DNA of 64,000 bases, taken from Planctomycetota bacterium (GTDB lineage: Bacteria; Planctomycetota; UBA1135; GCA-002686595). The stretch's first letter is position 1; the number at the start of each line of letters is the position of its first letter. This document shows, one piece after another, positions 51,914-60,151 of the stretch. The notes under the pieces were generated by a model. It did no database searches, was not told the origin of the DNA, and worked only from the letters and a program-made list of their open reading frames with translations. The stretch spans positions 124,001 to 188,000 of the forward strand of contig JACKHS010000002.1 in assembly GCA_020638875.1 (NCBI GenBank). Reading direction: 5' to 3'. The translations under genes and the position numbers were made by a program.

Positions 51914-52507
51914 ATGAGCGATCCTCCCGAGCCCCTCGTCAGCTCCCCGCCCCCCGGAGCCCCGCACCGCCCGCCCCACCTGCACGAGGAGGGCGGCGCC
52001 GTGCCGTGGACCGGCCTCTCGATCCTGGTGGTCGTGGCCGGGCTGATCCTGTTCATGGCGCTGCCGCAGCGGCCGCTCTCGCCGCAACGTCTGCTCGAGC
52101 TGCGCGCCGAGCTGTACGCCGAGCGCGCGCTCGACCAGCTTGCGCTGGCGATCCAGGACTACCGCCACGATCACGGCGCCTGGCCCGGTGCGCGCCCGAC
52201 GGCGGAGCGCGGCCTCGCCCCGGCCGTCTACGAAGGCGTCTGGTTCGAGCGCCAGCTGCGTCTGGCCTCCGACGACCTCGGGCGCGTCGCCCCGGCGACC
52301 TCGAGCGCCTACCCGCACGGGCCCTACCTGCCCGGCGGCGTCCCGCTCAACCCGCTCACCGGCCTGCGCACCGTGCGGCTGCTGGAGGAATGCGAGAGCT
52401 TCGACGCGATCCGCGACGGCATCTACGGTTGGCTGTACGACCCGCGCAGCGGCGAGCTTCGCGCGCATCGCCTCCCTATCCTGAGGAAGCATGCGACGCT
52501 CCACTGA
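51914..52507 (+). CDS. Membrane protein with GspG-like pseudopilin region
   Basis: A 197-residue protein with a soluble Pro-rich N-terminus, one membrane helix at about 33-52 (WTGLSILVVVAGLILFMAL) and a periplasmic domain. The domain begins AERALDQLALAIQDYRHDHGAWP, the pattern of the helix-plus-loop of type II pseudopilin GspG. It lacks the prepilin peptidase site seen in the next gene. Its 3' end overlaps that gene by 17 bases, so the two form a unit. The divergent gap to the TPR gene holds CGGCCTC-AA-GAGGCCG at 51837-51852. Confidence 0.65.
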   Translation: MSDPPEPLVSSPPPGAPHRPPHLHEEGGAVPWTGLSILVVVAGLILFMALPQRPLSPQRLLELRAELYAERALDQLALAIQDYRHDHGAWPGARPTAERGLAPAVYEGVWFERQLRLASDDLGRVAPATSSAYPHGPYLPGGVPLNPLTGLRTVRLLEECESFDAIRDGIYGWLYDPRSGELRAHRLPILRKHATLH

Positions 52508-53009
52508 TCGATCCCGCGCGGGCTTCTCCTTGCTGGAGCTGGCCGTCGCCCTGGCGCTCATCACCGTGGCCTCGGTGCTGGCGATCCCCGCGTACTACGC
52601 GCAGCCCTCGGTGACGCTCGACAACGCGAGCCGGCTCCTGGCGCGCGACCTGCGCTACGCGCAGAACGAGGCCGCGCTGCGCGGACAGGGCACGCAGGTG
52701 CACTTCGACCTCTTCGGCCAGGGCTACGCGCTCGAGTGCGGCGAGGCCTGCCCGCTGCCCAACCCGGTCGGCGGCGGCGACCTCGTGCGCATGTACCCGC
52801 GCGACGCGATCTTCGAGGGCGTGCACATCACGCGCATCGAGGGCCCGCCGCAGTCGGTGGTGAGCTACGACCGCCACGGCCTCGCCGAGCACGAAGCACA
52901 CATCGAGCTGCGCTACGAGGACGAGGTGCGCGTGCTGCACCTCGAGAAGGACACGGGCCTGATGCGCATCGAGGGCCTGCACTCGCACTGGACGGACGAC
53001 GGCCAGTAG
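52491..53009 (+). CDS. Type II secretion/pilin-like protein (GspH/FimT family)
   Basis: A 172-residue prepilin. The class III signal RAGFSLLELAVALALITVAS places cleavage after Gly11 before Phe, with Glu at +5, as needed by prepilin peptidase. The rest is beta-rich, with NASRLLARDLRYAQNEAALRG typical of GspH/FimT minor pseudopilins. It overlaps the preceding gene by 17 bases. No secretion ATPase or secretin is in the window, so the apparatus must be elsewhere. Confidence 0.85.
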   Translation: MRRSTDRSRAGFSLLELAVALALITVASVLAIPAYYAQPSVTLDNASRLLARDLRYAQNEAALRGQGTQVHFDLFGQGYALECGEACPLPNPVGGGDLVRMYPRDAIFEGVHITRIEGPPQSVVSYDRHGLAEHEAHIELRYEDEVRVLHLEKDTGLMRIEGLHSHWTDDGQ

Positions 53010-53031
53010 CGCCGCCCGCCCGCGCGGACCC

Positions 53032-54765
53032 TCAGAGCGTCAGCCGCCGCGGCGGCTGACCGCCGTCGAGGAAGCGGATGGCCTCGTGGACCATGCGCGA
53101 CACGTCGCGCTCGCGCAGCGGTGACGCCGCGAGCCGGGTGAAGGCGAGCACCGGCGACGGATCGCCGCCGAGGGCCTCGCGCTCGGCGAACGCCGCCAGG
53201 CACGTCTTCAGGCCGTGCGCCACCACGATGGGCAGGATCAACGCGTCGGCGTAGAGCCAGTCCATGAAGGCGTCGCGCAGCGCCGCGGGCGCGCCGCCGT
53301 CCGCCAGGTAGCGCCGCGCGAGCGCGACGGCCTCCTCGGCGCGCCGGCCGGCGACCGCGGCGGTGACGTCGGCCACGCTCGCGGCGCCGACGGCCGGCTC
53401 GCGCGGGCGTTCGGGGGCGTCGAGCGGCGCCGTGCGCTGCACGAAGTGCGCGGCGAAGAAGAGGTGCCGCAAGAGCCGCGGGTGGTCGCAGCGCTCGAGC
53501 GCCTCGCGGATCGCGTGGGCGTACGTCAGCGCGTGCGTCAGGTCGAGCCAGCCGTCCTGCAGGTCGTCGCGCAGCTCGAGCGGCGCGTCGAAGCGCAGCA
53601 TGCGCTCGGCCGCGCAGCGCGCGAGCTCGTCCAGCACGGCGCGCGGCGCGGCGCCGGCGTCGAGCGCGGCCGCCACGGCCTCACGCGCCTGGTGCTTGCC
53701 GCCGTCGAGCACCGCCGCGCGCAGGCCGGCCGCGTCGGGCACGGGCCCCGCGTTCGCGCGCCAGTCGCCCAGGCGCTCCTCGCGCGGCGCGAGGAACTCC
53801 TCGACGTGCAGCATCGGCGGCAGCGTGTCCTCGCGCGTCGAGTTGACGATGCGGAAGAGCAGCGCCGGCAGCAGGAACTCAGCGTAGTCGAAGCCTACGC
53901 GCTCGATCAGGTCGAAGCCCTTCGTGACGTAGATCAGCGCGTGGCCGAAGCCGAGGAAGTGGTCGCTCGTGAGCCGCAGGAACCACGGCTCGACGACCTC
54001 GCGCCCCCAACCCGCGGCGAGGGCGCCGCGCAGCAGCGCCTCGGCGCGCGCGGCGTCCTCGCCCTCGACCGCGGCGCGCAGCTCCGCGAAGGTCGCCTCC
54101 GCGTCACCCGGCGGCGCGACCGGCTCGGCGAGCGCGCGCAGCGGCCGCAAGCGGTTGGGGTCGGCGGCGAGCTCCAGCGCCTGCATCACGGGCAGCGCCT
54201 GCTCGAGCCCCTCGAAGCGCTCCAGCTCGCCGAGCATGTCGGCCGCGACGGCGAGCGCGTGCGTCGCGCCCCACTCCGCGCGCTCGGCGTCGAAGCGCGC
54301 CGCGGCGAGCAGCAACATCTCGGCCGGCACGCGCGCCTGCAAGAGCCGCACGGCGTCGCGCGTCACGCGCGCCATCTGGCCGCGCAGGAGTCCCTCGCGC
54401 AGGCTTGCGAAGGTCGCCGGCACGTCGATCGCGCGCGCGGCGGCGCGCAGCCGCACCTCGACCACGCCGCCCTGCACGCGCGTCGCGTAGACGGTCACCG
54501 CCTCGTCGCCCTTCAGGCACGCGCCGTCCTCGAGGCGGAACTTGAAGTTGTGCCACGCGCACGTGAGCACGCAGTCCTTCACGTAGCCCTGCACGAGCGG
54601 ATAGCCCTCGTGCGGACACAGGTTGTCGACCGCGTGGTAGCGCTCGGGCTCGGCGTGGAAGACGACGATCTGATAGCGCCGGCCTTCGTGCTCGCCCTTG
54701 ACCACCTCGGCCGCGCCGAGCTCGAAGCCCTCCACGGGCCGAACGGGGATCCAGGTCTCTCGCAT
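53032..54765 (-). CDS. Rieske 2Fe-2S protein fused to a long helical, histidine-rich domain
   Basis: A 577-residue protein. Residues 1-110 form a small Rieske domain with ligands in NLCPHEG and LTCAWHNFKF. The remaining 460 residues are almost entirely helical and contain conserved-looking His clusters: VEPWFLRLTSDHFLGFGHALIYV, GGKHQAREAV, DLTHALTYAHAI, LRHLFFAAHFVQ. This recalls questin-oxidase-like folds (DUF4243), where histidines line a pocket, but the assignment is uncertain. A Rieske donor fused to its own oxidase domain would be self-sufficient in electron delivery. No signal peptide. An inverted repeat lies 80 bases upstream of the start. Confidence 0.72.
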   Translation of the reverse strand: MRETWIPVRPVEGFELGAAEVVKGEHEGRRYQIVVFHAEPERYHAVDNLCPHEGYPLVQGYVKDCVLTCAWHNFKFRLEDGACLKGDEAVTVYATRVQGGVVEVRLRAAARAIDVPATFASLREGLLRGQMARVTRDAVRLLQARVPAEMLLLAAARFDAERAEWGATHALAVAADMLGELERFEGLEQALPVMQALELAADPNRLRPLRALAEPVAPPGDAEATFAELRAAVEGEDAARAEALLRGALAAGWGREVVEPWFLRLTSDHFLGFGHALIYVTKGFDLIERVGFDYAEFLLPALLFRIVNSTREDTLPPMLHVEEFLAPREERLGDWRANAGPVPDAAGLRAAVLDGGKHQAREAVAAALDAGAAPRAVLDELARCAAERMLRFDAPLELRDDLQDGWLDLTHALTYAHAIREALERCDHPRLLRHLFFAAHFVQRTAPLDAPERPREPAVGAASVADVTAAVAGRRAEEAVALARRYLADGGAPAALRDAFMDWLYADALILPIVVAHGLKTCLAAFAEREALGGDPSPVLAFTRLAASPLRERDVSRMVHEAIRFLDGGQPPRRLTL

Positions 54766-54844
54766 GACGTCACGTCCTCGGGGGTGAGTGTACGCCCCCG
54801 CTGCGCGCGCACCGCGCCGACCTTTCGAGCGCGCCGATCACTCC

Positions 54845-54865
54845 CGCTGATGGCGTCCATCAGCG
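54845..54865. repeat. Perfect 9-base inverted repeat between the carbonic anhydrase and Rieske genes
   Basis: CGCTGATGG-CGT-CCATCAGCG. It lies 16 bases after the carbonic anhydrase stop and 80 bases before the Rieske gene start, both on the minus strand. Without a T run it may be a weak terminator of the former or an operator of the latter. Confidence 0.6.
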
Positions 54866-54881
54866 CGGAGCGGCGCACGGC

Positions 54882-55523
54882 TCAGTGCGGCGCCTCGAGG
54901 AACTCGACCTCGCCGGTCTCGAGCGAGTACTCCGCGCCGACGACGAGCAGCGCGCCCGACTCGACCTTCGCGCCGAGGATCTCCGAGTCGGCGAGCAGGC
55001 TGGCGACCGAGGCGCGCACGTTCGCGCGGATGGCGCGGTCGACGATGTCGGGCGACGTGAGGTCGCGGCCGGCGCCGAGGATCGGGCGCACCGCGGCGCG
55101 GATGCGGTCGACGACCGGGCGCAGGTTGGGCGAGAGCGACTCGTCGGGCTTCTCGATCTCGGCGAGCGTGGCGCCGATCGCGCCGCAGTCGGCGTGGCCG
55201 AGCACGACGACGAGCGGCGAGCCGAGCTTCTCGACCGCGAACTCGACGCTGCCGATCTGCGAGGGCGCGGCGATGTTGCCGGCCACGCGCACGACGAACA
55301 GGTCGCCGAGGCCCTGGTCGAAGATCAGCTCGGCGGGCGCGCGCGAGTCGGAGCAGCCCAGGATCACCGCGAAGGGCGCCTGGCCGCCGACGAGCTCCTC
55401 GCGTCGCCGCGGACCGCAGCGGTCCTCGTGGTCGAGCTCGCCGCGCACGTAGCGCGCGTTGCCCTCGCGCAGGAGCTCGAGCGCCTGCAGGCCGGTCACG
55501 TTGCGGCGCGGGCGGTTAGGCAT
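54882..55523 (-). CDS. Beta-class carbonic anhydrase
   Basis: A 213-residue enzyme interconverting CO2 and bicarbonate. Zinc ligands are complete: Cys57 and the Asp-Arg dyad in GCSDSRAPAE, then His110 and Cys113 in VVLGHADCGAIG. VRVAGNIAAP follows the standard pattern. The start is ATG 55523; the longer frame upstream is Arg-rich and overlaps the next gene's coding sequence. It overlaps the DUF3050 gene by eight bases, so the two are probably co-transcribed. Confidence 0.95.
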   Translation of the reverse strand: MPNRPRRNVTGLQALELLREGNARYVRGELDHEDRCGPRRREELVGGQAPFAVILGCSDSRAPAELIFDQGLGDLFVVRVAGNIAAPSQIGSVEFAVEKLGSPLVVVLGHADCGAIGATLAEIEKPDESLSPNLRPVVDRIRAAVRPILGAGRDLTSPDIVDRAIRANVRASVASLLADSEILGAKVESGALLVVGAEYSLETGEVEFLEAPH

Positions 55524-56301
55524 GCGCCACCTCCCGCGCGTCGAGCACGTCGGCGTGCAGCGCGTCCCACAGCGCGAGGCGCGCCTCGATCGCCGCGCGC
55601 GCCGCGGCCTCGGCCTCGCGCCAGCGCCGCTCGTCGTCACCGCACAACCGCGCGACGAGGTCGTGCGAGGCCGGGCCGTGCTGCTCGTCGTCGCACTCGA
55701 TGTGGCGCTCGAGGTAGAAGCGGAAGGTGCTCCAGCGCTCGGGCGCCTGCTCGGCGAGCTGGTCGACGAGCCGCCGGAACATGTTCGGGATGACGAGCTC
55801 GCGTCCGTGCGCGAAGCCGGCGGCGACCTGGTGCGGCGCGCCGTTCACGGCCAGCTCGAGCGTCGCGCGCACGAAGGCCGCGACCCCGGCCGGCAGCCCG
55901 GGTGCGGCGAGCGCGTCGCGCCAGTCCGCGCCGCCCCCGAGCGCGGCGAGGAAGCCCTCGATCGGCGCCGTGTCCGCGCCGCCCTCGCGCATGCCCTGCA
56001 CGTACAGCTCGTAGTGCGAGAGGTGCCCGCCGCCCGGCGCGAGGTCCGACTCCTCGTCGAGCACGATCTCGTTCACGAGGCGCCGCGCCTCGGGGTCGCC
56101 CTGCGGACGCCAGGGCAGCTCGACGCAGGTCAGGCTGCGCTGCAGGCTCTTCAGCAGGCTCTGGAAGTCCCACACGCAGAAGACGTGCGCGCGCAGGAAC
56201 GTGCGCAGCGCCGCCTCGTCGGTGAGCGCTCCGTAGAGCGGGTGCGCCATCAGGCGCGCTTGCAGGTCGCGGGTGTCGAGGGCGCGGGGAGCAGTCGTCA
56301 T
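55516..56301 (-). CDS. DUF3050 protein, haem-oxygenase-like di-iron fold
   Basis: A 261-residue helical protein. Signatures of DUF3050 are AHVFCVWDFQSLLKSLQRSL near residue 37, EIVLDEESDL near 78, GGHLSHYELYVQGM and a C-terminal ERHIECDDEQHGP. The spaced Glu/Asp/His residues match the ligand pattern of haem-oxygenase-like di-iron oxidases. Substrate unknown. The start is ATG 56301; the extension upstream is Pro/Arg-rich. It overlaps the carbonic anhydrase gene by eight bases. Confidence 0.82.
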   Translation of the reverse strand: MTTAPRALDTRDLQARLMAHPLYGALTDEAALRTFLRAHVFCVWDFQSLLKSLQRSLTCVELPWRPQGDPEARRLVNEIVLDEESDLAPGGGHLSHYELYVQGMREGGADTAPIEGFLAALGGGADWRDALAAPGLPAGVAAFVRATLELAVNGAPHQVAAGFAHGRELVIPNMFRRLVDQLAEQAPERWSTFRFYLERHIECDDEQHGPASHDLVARLCGDDERRWREAEAAARAAIEARLALWDALHADVLDAREVAHA

Positions 56302-56371
56302 GGCGAGGGGGGGTCCGGGTCGCGCGGGGCGCGCGAGAGGGTAGCGCGCTCGGCGCGCGGCTCCAACCGCG

Positions 56372-56785
56372 TCAGCGCACGCCCGACTGGCGGTCGTAGC
56401 GCCGGCGCAGCATCGCGGTCCCGCGCGCGAGCCCCAGCGCCTCGTAGAAGGGCACGAGACCGGGATCACAGGAGAGATCGGTCATGTAGAGGTCCTCGCA
56501 CGCGGCGAGGATGCGCTCGACGAGCGCGCGGCCGATGCCGCGGCCGCGCCACTCCGGCAGCACCTCGAGCAGCGGCACGTAGGCGCTGAGCACGCCGTCG
56601 GACAGCGCGTTCACGAAGCCCACGACGCGCCCGCTCGCCTCGTCGACGGCGAGCACGACGTGCGCGCTGCCGCGCAGCAGCGCGAGGTGCGTCACCGGGC
56701 TCGGCGGGTCGGGCCAGCCCTCGAAGAAGCCGGCGAGCTGCTCGGGCGCGACGCCGGCGAGGCTGTCGGTGAAGCGCACGCTCAC
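56372..56785 (-). CDS. GNAT-family N-acetyltransferase
   Basis: A 137-residue acetyltransferase. The acetyl-CoA loop reads LPEWRGRGIGRALVERILAA (R/Q-x-x-G-x-G/A pattern) at about residues 76-95, preceded by the beta strands VVGFVNALSDG and SAYVPLLEV. The C-terminal CDPGLVPFYEALGLARGTAM completes the fold. GTG start at 56785 overlaps the upstream glycosyltransferase stop by four bases (GTGA). Acceptor unknown. Confidence 0.85.
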   Translation of the reverse strand: MSVRFTDSLAGVAPEQLAGFFEGWPDPPSPVTHLALLRGSAHVVLAVDEASGRVVGFVNALSDGVLSAYVPLLEVLPEWRGRGIGRALVERILAACEDLYMTDLSCDPGLVPFYEALGLARGTAMLRRRYDRQSGVR

Positions 56786-58424
56786 GCGTCCTCCGCGGCG
56801 GGGTCGGGCGCGCGCCGCTCGCGCTTGGTGGCGTGGTAGAAGCGCACGAACAGCGAGCGCCGCGCCGCGCGCGCGTGCGGGAAGGTGCCCAGCGCCTCGA
56901 CGTAGCGCTTCGCCGCGTGGCTCCAGTGCAGCTCCTCGTCGACGGCGCGCCGCGCGTCGGCCTCGAGCGCGGCGAGGCGCGCGCGGTCGCGCGCGAGCTC
57001 GACGAACAGGCGCGCGAGCCGCGCGACCTCGTCCGCGCCCGCCGGCACGCGCAGCACGCACGCTGGCAGGTGCGCGAGCTCGGGCAGGTCGCTCGTCACG
57101 GCCGCGCGGCCGAGCGAGAGCGCCTGGCACAGCCCGCCGGAGGTGCCGCCGGCCGAGGGCCCGCGCAGGTTCACGCACAGGTCGGCGGCGTGCAGCTCGT
57201 CCCAGGCCGCGCGCTCCGCGAGCCAGCCGGTGACGTGCACCGCGTCGCCGAGGCCGAGCTCGCGCACGAGCGCCTCGTGGTCGACCTCGCGCGGCCGCGC
57301 CTCACCGGCGCAGACGAGCACGAGCTCCGGCACCTCGCGCCGCGCGAGCGCCAGCGCGCGCAGCACGACGTCGACGCGCTTGTGCGCCTGCAGCGCGCCG
57401 AGGCTCGCGATCACGAAGGCGTCGCGCCGCTCGGCCGGCCGCGCCGCGCGGCGATCGTCCGCGCGCCACCGCCGCTCGCAGCCGTGGTGCACGCGCGCGA
57501 TCGGCGTGGGCGCGTTGCGCGAGGCGAGGATGCGCTCGCCCATCCAGTCGGAGTGCACGAGGAAGGCGTCGCCGTAGCGCACGACGCCGCGGTTGAGCGG
57601 CAGGTCGAAGCGCGCACGCGACAGCCCCGCGTCGGTCGGCGCGGCTTCGCGGTCGAGCGCGCGCCACGCGCCGTCGGGCCCGCGCAGCTCGATGCGCCGC
57701 GCGAACACGCCCAGCGCCCGCGCGTCGCCGTGAGCGCGCTGCTCGGGCGTGGCGCGCGGCGCGCGCACCACGAGCTCGAGCGGCGCGGCGGAGGCGAGCG
57801 CGAGCTCGAGCTCCTCGTCGCCCCGCGCTGCGCGCGAGCCGCGCCGCGCCCTGGCGCAGCTCGAAGCCCGCACCTGCGCAGCCGCCCAGCGCGAGGCGCA
57901 GGTGCGTCGCGCCGCCAGGCAGCAGCGTGGCGCGCGGCGCGCTCCAGCGGCCGCCCGCCTCGGGCGCGTGCCAGCCCGCGCCGAGCCCCGCTCCGCGCGC
58001 GCGCGGGCGACGCCCCGCCGCGGCGCGCGGCGCGCCACGTGCGCGCCTCCTCGGGCCCGCCCAGCATCAACGCGCGCCGCAGGCCGAGCAGGCCGCCGCG
58101 TTCGAGCTCGGGGTGGGCGGCGAGCGCCAGGTCGAAGAGCACCCAGTCGTGCAACGCGACCGTGCCGCCCAGCGCGCGCACCATCGGCAGCATGAAGGCG
58201 TGCTGCCGCTCGTTGCCGAGCTGGTAGAGGATCTGGTCGTGCTCGCGCGGCTTGAGCGCGTCGACCGGCAGCGTGCGCTCGCCGCCCGGCTCCTCGCCCT
58301 CGAGGCCGACGTCGACGAAGAGCTGCACCTCGGCCTCTTCGCGCAGCCAGGGCAGCAGGTGACGCGTGTAGTCGCCGATCCCCGACCGCGCACCCGCCGG
58401 CGTGGTGACGAGGGCGATCTTCAC
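56782..58424 (-). pseudogene. GT4-type glycosyltransferase interrupted by two apparent frameshifts
   Basis: The N-terminal part starts at ATG 58424 (MKIALVTTPAGARSGIGDYT, then LGGTVALHDWVLFD) and reads sensibly to about 58050. The C-terminal part, in another frame down to 56782, holds GDAFLVHSDWMGERILASRN, AFVIASLGALQAHKRVDVVL and GGTSGGLCQALSLGRAAVTS, the donor-binding half of GT4 enzymes. Between them, about 57990-57840, the sensible reading lies in the third frame (GWHAPEAGGRWSAPRATLLP). Two changes in the same direction are therefore needed. Both lie in GC-repeat-rich sequence, so sequencing error is as likely as true decay. It is coupled to the GNAT gene downstream and follows map by 7 bases. 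Confidence 0.7.
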
Positions 58425-58431
58425 CGGGTCG

Positions 58432-59337
58432 CTACGCGGTCAGGACCTCGACGCCGTGCTCGGTGATGAGCATGGAGTGCTCGGTCTGCGCGACCATCAC
58501 GCCCTCGTCCTCGACGAGCGGCGGGAAGCGCATCAGCGAGCCCTGCTTGGCGAGCTTGGACAGCGCGGTCTCCACGAGCTCCTCGTCGAGGTGCGTGAAG
58601 TAGCGCCGCGCGATCGGCAGCCCGCGCCAGCCCTCGATGGCCTTCAGCACGTCGCGGTCGAGCCCCTTCGCGCTCTTGGGCGGCGCGACCATCATGAAGA
58701 CCTCCGACTTGCCGCGCTCCTTGATGTAGCCGCGGCCGGTGGAGGCGAAGGGCTCGATCGCGATGACCTGGCCCGCGCGCAGCTTGCCGCCGCCGCGCTC
58801 GGCGTAGTTGGGGATCTGCGGCGGCGTGTGCACCTTCCAGCGGTTCACGCCGTGGCCGGTGAGGTTGCGCACGGGCTCGAAGCCCGCGGCGGTGATCGTG
58901 CGCTCGATGGCGGCGCCGATCTCGCCCACCGCGACGCCCGGGCCGGCGGTGGCGATGGCCGCCTTGAGCGCGTCGGCCGAGGCCTGGATCAGCTTGCCCC
59001 AGCGCCCGTCGCTCGAGAGGTCGATCGTCGTCGCCGTGTCGGCCACCCAGCCGTCGACGTGCACGCCGAAGTCGACCTTCACGCAGTCGCCCTCCGCGTA
59101 CATCGTCGCGTCGTCGGGCGGCGAGCAGTAGTGCGCCGCGATGTGGTTGCGGCTGGTCTGCGCGGGGAAGGCCGGCTCGGCGCCGCGCTCGCGCATCATG
59201 GCCTCGACCGTCTCGAGCACGTGGGCCAGGCGCACGCCGGGGCGCACGTGTTCGCGCGCCCACTCTCGGCACTCCGCGGCGATTCTGCCCGCCTGGCGCC
59301 ACTTCTGGAGGGCGTCCTCGTCGATGAGTTGCTGCAT
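58432..59337 (-). CDS. map: Type II (archaeal/eukaryotic-like) methionine aminopeptidase
   Basis: A 301-residue peptidase removing N-terminal Met. Metal ligands are Asp89 (VKVDFGVH), Asp100 (VADTATT), His162 (LTGHGVNRW), Glu195 (AIEPFASTG) and Glu286 (AQTEHSML). Between Glu195 and Glu286 lie about 70 extra residues of mainly helical sequence, the insertion that defines type II enzymes; the bacterial type I enzyme is shorter and lacks it. The start is ATG 59337. It precedes the broken glycosyltransferase gene by 7 bases. Whether this replaces or adds to a type I copy cannot be seen. Confidence 0.9.
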   Translation of the reverse strand: MQQLIDEDALQKWRQAGRIAAECREWAREHVRPGVRLAHVLETVEAMMRERGAEPAFPAQTSRNHIAAHYCSPPDDATMYAEGDCVKVDFGVHVDGWVADTATTIDLSSDGRWGKLIQASADALKAAIATAGPGVAVGEIGAAIERTITAAGFEPVRNLTGHGVNRWKVHTPPQIPNYAERGGGKLRAGQVIAIEPFASTGRGYIKERGKSEVFMMVAPPKSAKGLDRDVLKAIEGWRGLPIARRYFTHLDEELVETALSKLAKQGSLMRFPPLVEDEGVMVAQTEHSMLITEHGVEVLTA

Positions 59338-59377
59338 GGGGGCGAAGAGTCTAGCCGACGGACGTAGGGCGGGGTCG

Positions 59378-59809
59378 ATGTCGATGCCCCGGAAGCTCCG
59401 CGCGCCCGCGCTCCTGGCCCTCGCCGCGCTCGCCGGCTGCCGCACGGAGGTGCAGCAGCAGCACCCCGCCAGCGTGACGGCCCCCGACCCCGCGCTCGCC
59501 CGCCCCAGCGCCGCCTGGGAGCTGGTCCACGACGGCCGCGTGGTGGGCGTGGTGGTCGAGTTCGTCGAGGGCGCCACGGGCCGCCGGTTCTTCAGCGTGC
59601 GCAACGCCGCGCAGCAGGAGCTGGGGATGGTCGACCAGGACGCCCGCGCCTGGCGCTACCGCCCGCACGAGGAGGAGGCCGAGTGGCTGGGCACCGGGAC
59701 GGTGCTCGAGGGGGCCGCTCGGATCCTGTCGCTGGAGGGCGCCGCGGAGGCCTACGAGGTACCGCTGGACACCCTCACGCGCGAGGCGCACACGCCGCCG
59801 CACCGCTGA
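59378..59809 (+). CDS. Small predicted lipoprotein
   Basis: A 143-residue protein with a lipoprotein signal (MSMPRKLRAPALLALAALAGCR, lipobox LAGC). The rest is a compact beta-rich domain (AAWELVHDGRVVGVVVEFVE, RFFSVRNAAQQELGMVDQDA, WLGTGTVLEGAARILSLEG). No family recognised. Either ATG 59378 or 59384 may be the start. It diverges from map with 40 bases between the starts. Confidence 0.7.
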   Translation: MSMPRKLRAPALLALAALAGCRTEVQQQHPASVTAPDPALARPSAAWELVHDGRVVGVVVEFVEGATGRRFFSVRNAAQQELGMVDQDARAWRYRPHEEEAEWLGTGTVLEGAARILSLEGAAEAYEVPLDTLTREAHTPPHR

Positions 59810-60151
59810 CCCCGGCGCCGTCTCAGGACTGGAAGCTCCGCTCTCCGGCCCAGATCCCGGACTCGCCCGCGGGACGCGCTCAAGGCGGCGCGCGCGACGG
59901 GCCTAGTCGGCCTTCCCGCAGCGACTTACGGCGGCTCGCCCGGATCGGGCACCTGCGCGGAATCGGGCCGCGGTCAAGTGCTCCCGAAGTGCCTCCCCCG
60001 GGCTCGTGCGAACTCTCGGACGCGCCCTGGTGGCGGCGCGGAATGCCTCAATCCGGGTCTGGACGAGGTTCGACAAGGGGGTGTCGCCGAGCACCCCTTC
60101 CACGCGATCGGCGCTCCCGTCCCCCCCAGCACGAGCCCCAGTGTTTCGGAC
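59810..60151. other. Long leader region upstream of the kinase gene
   Basis: 342 bases with no supportable gene. An imperfect hairpin (AAGGGGGTG...CACCCCTT) lies around 60076-60097, about 55 bases before the kinase start. A promoter for the kinase gene is expected here but I see no clear -35/-10. Confidence 0.35.
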
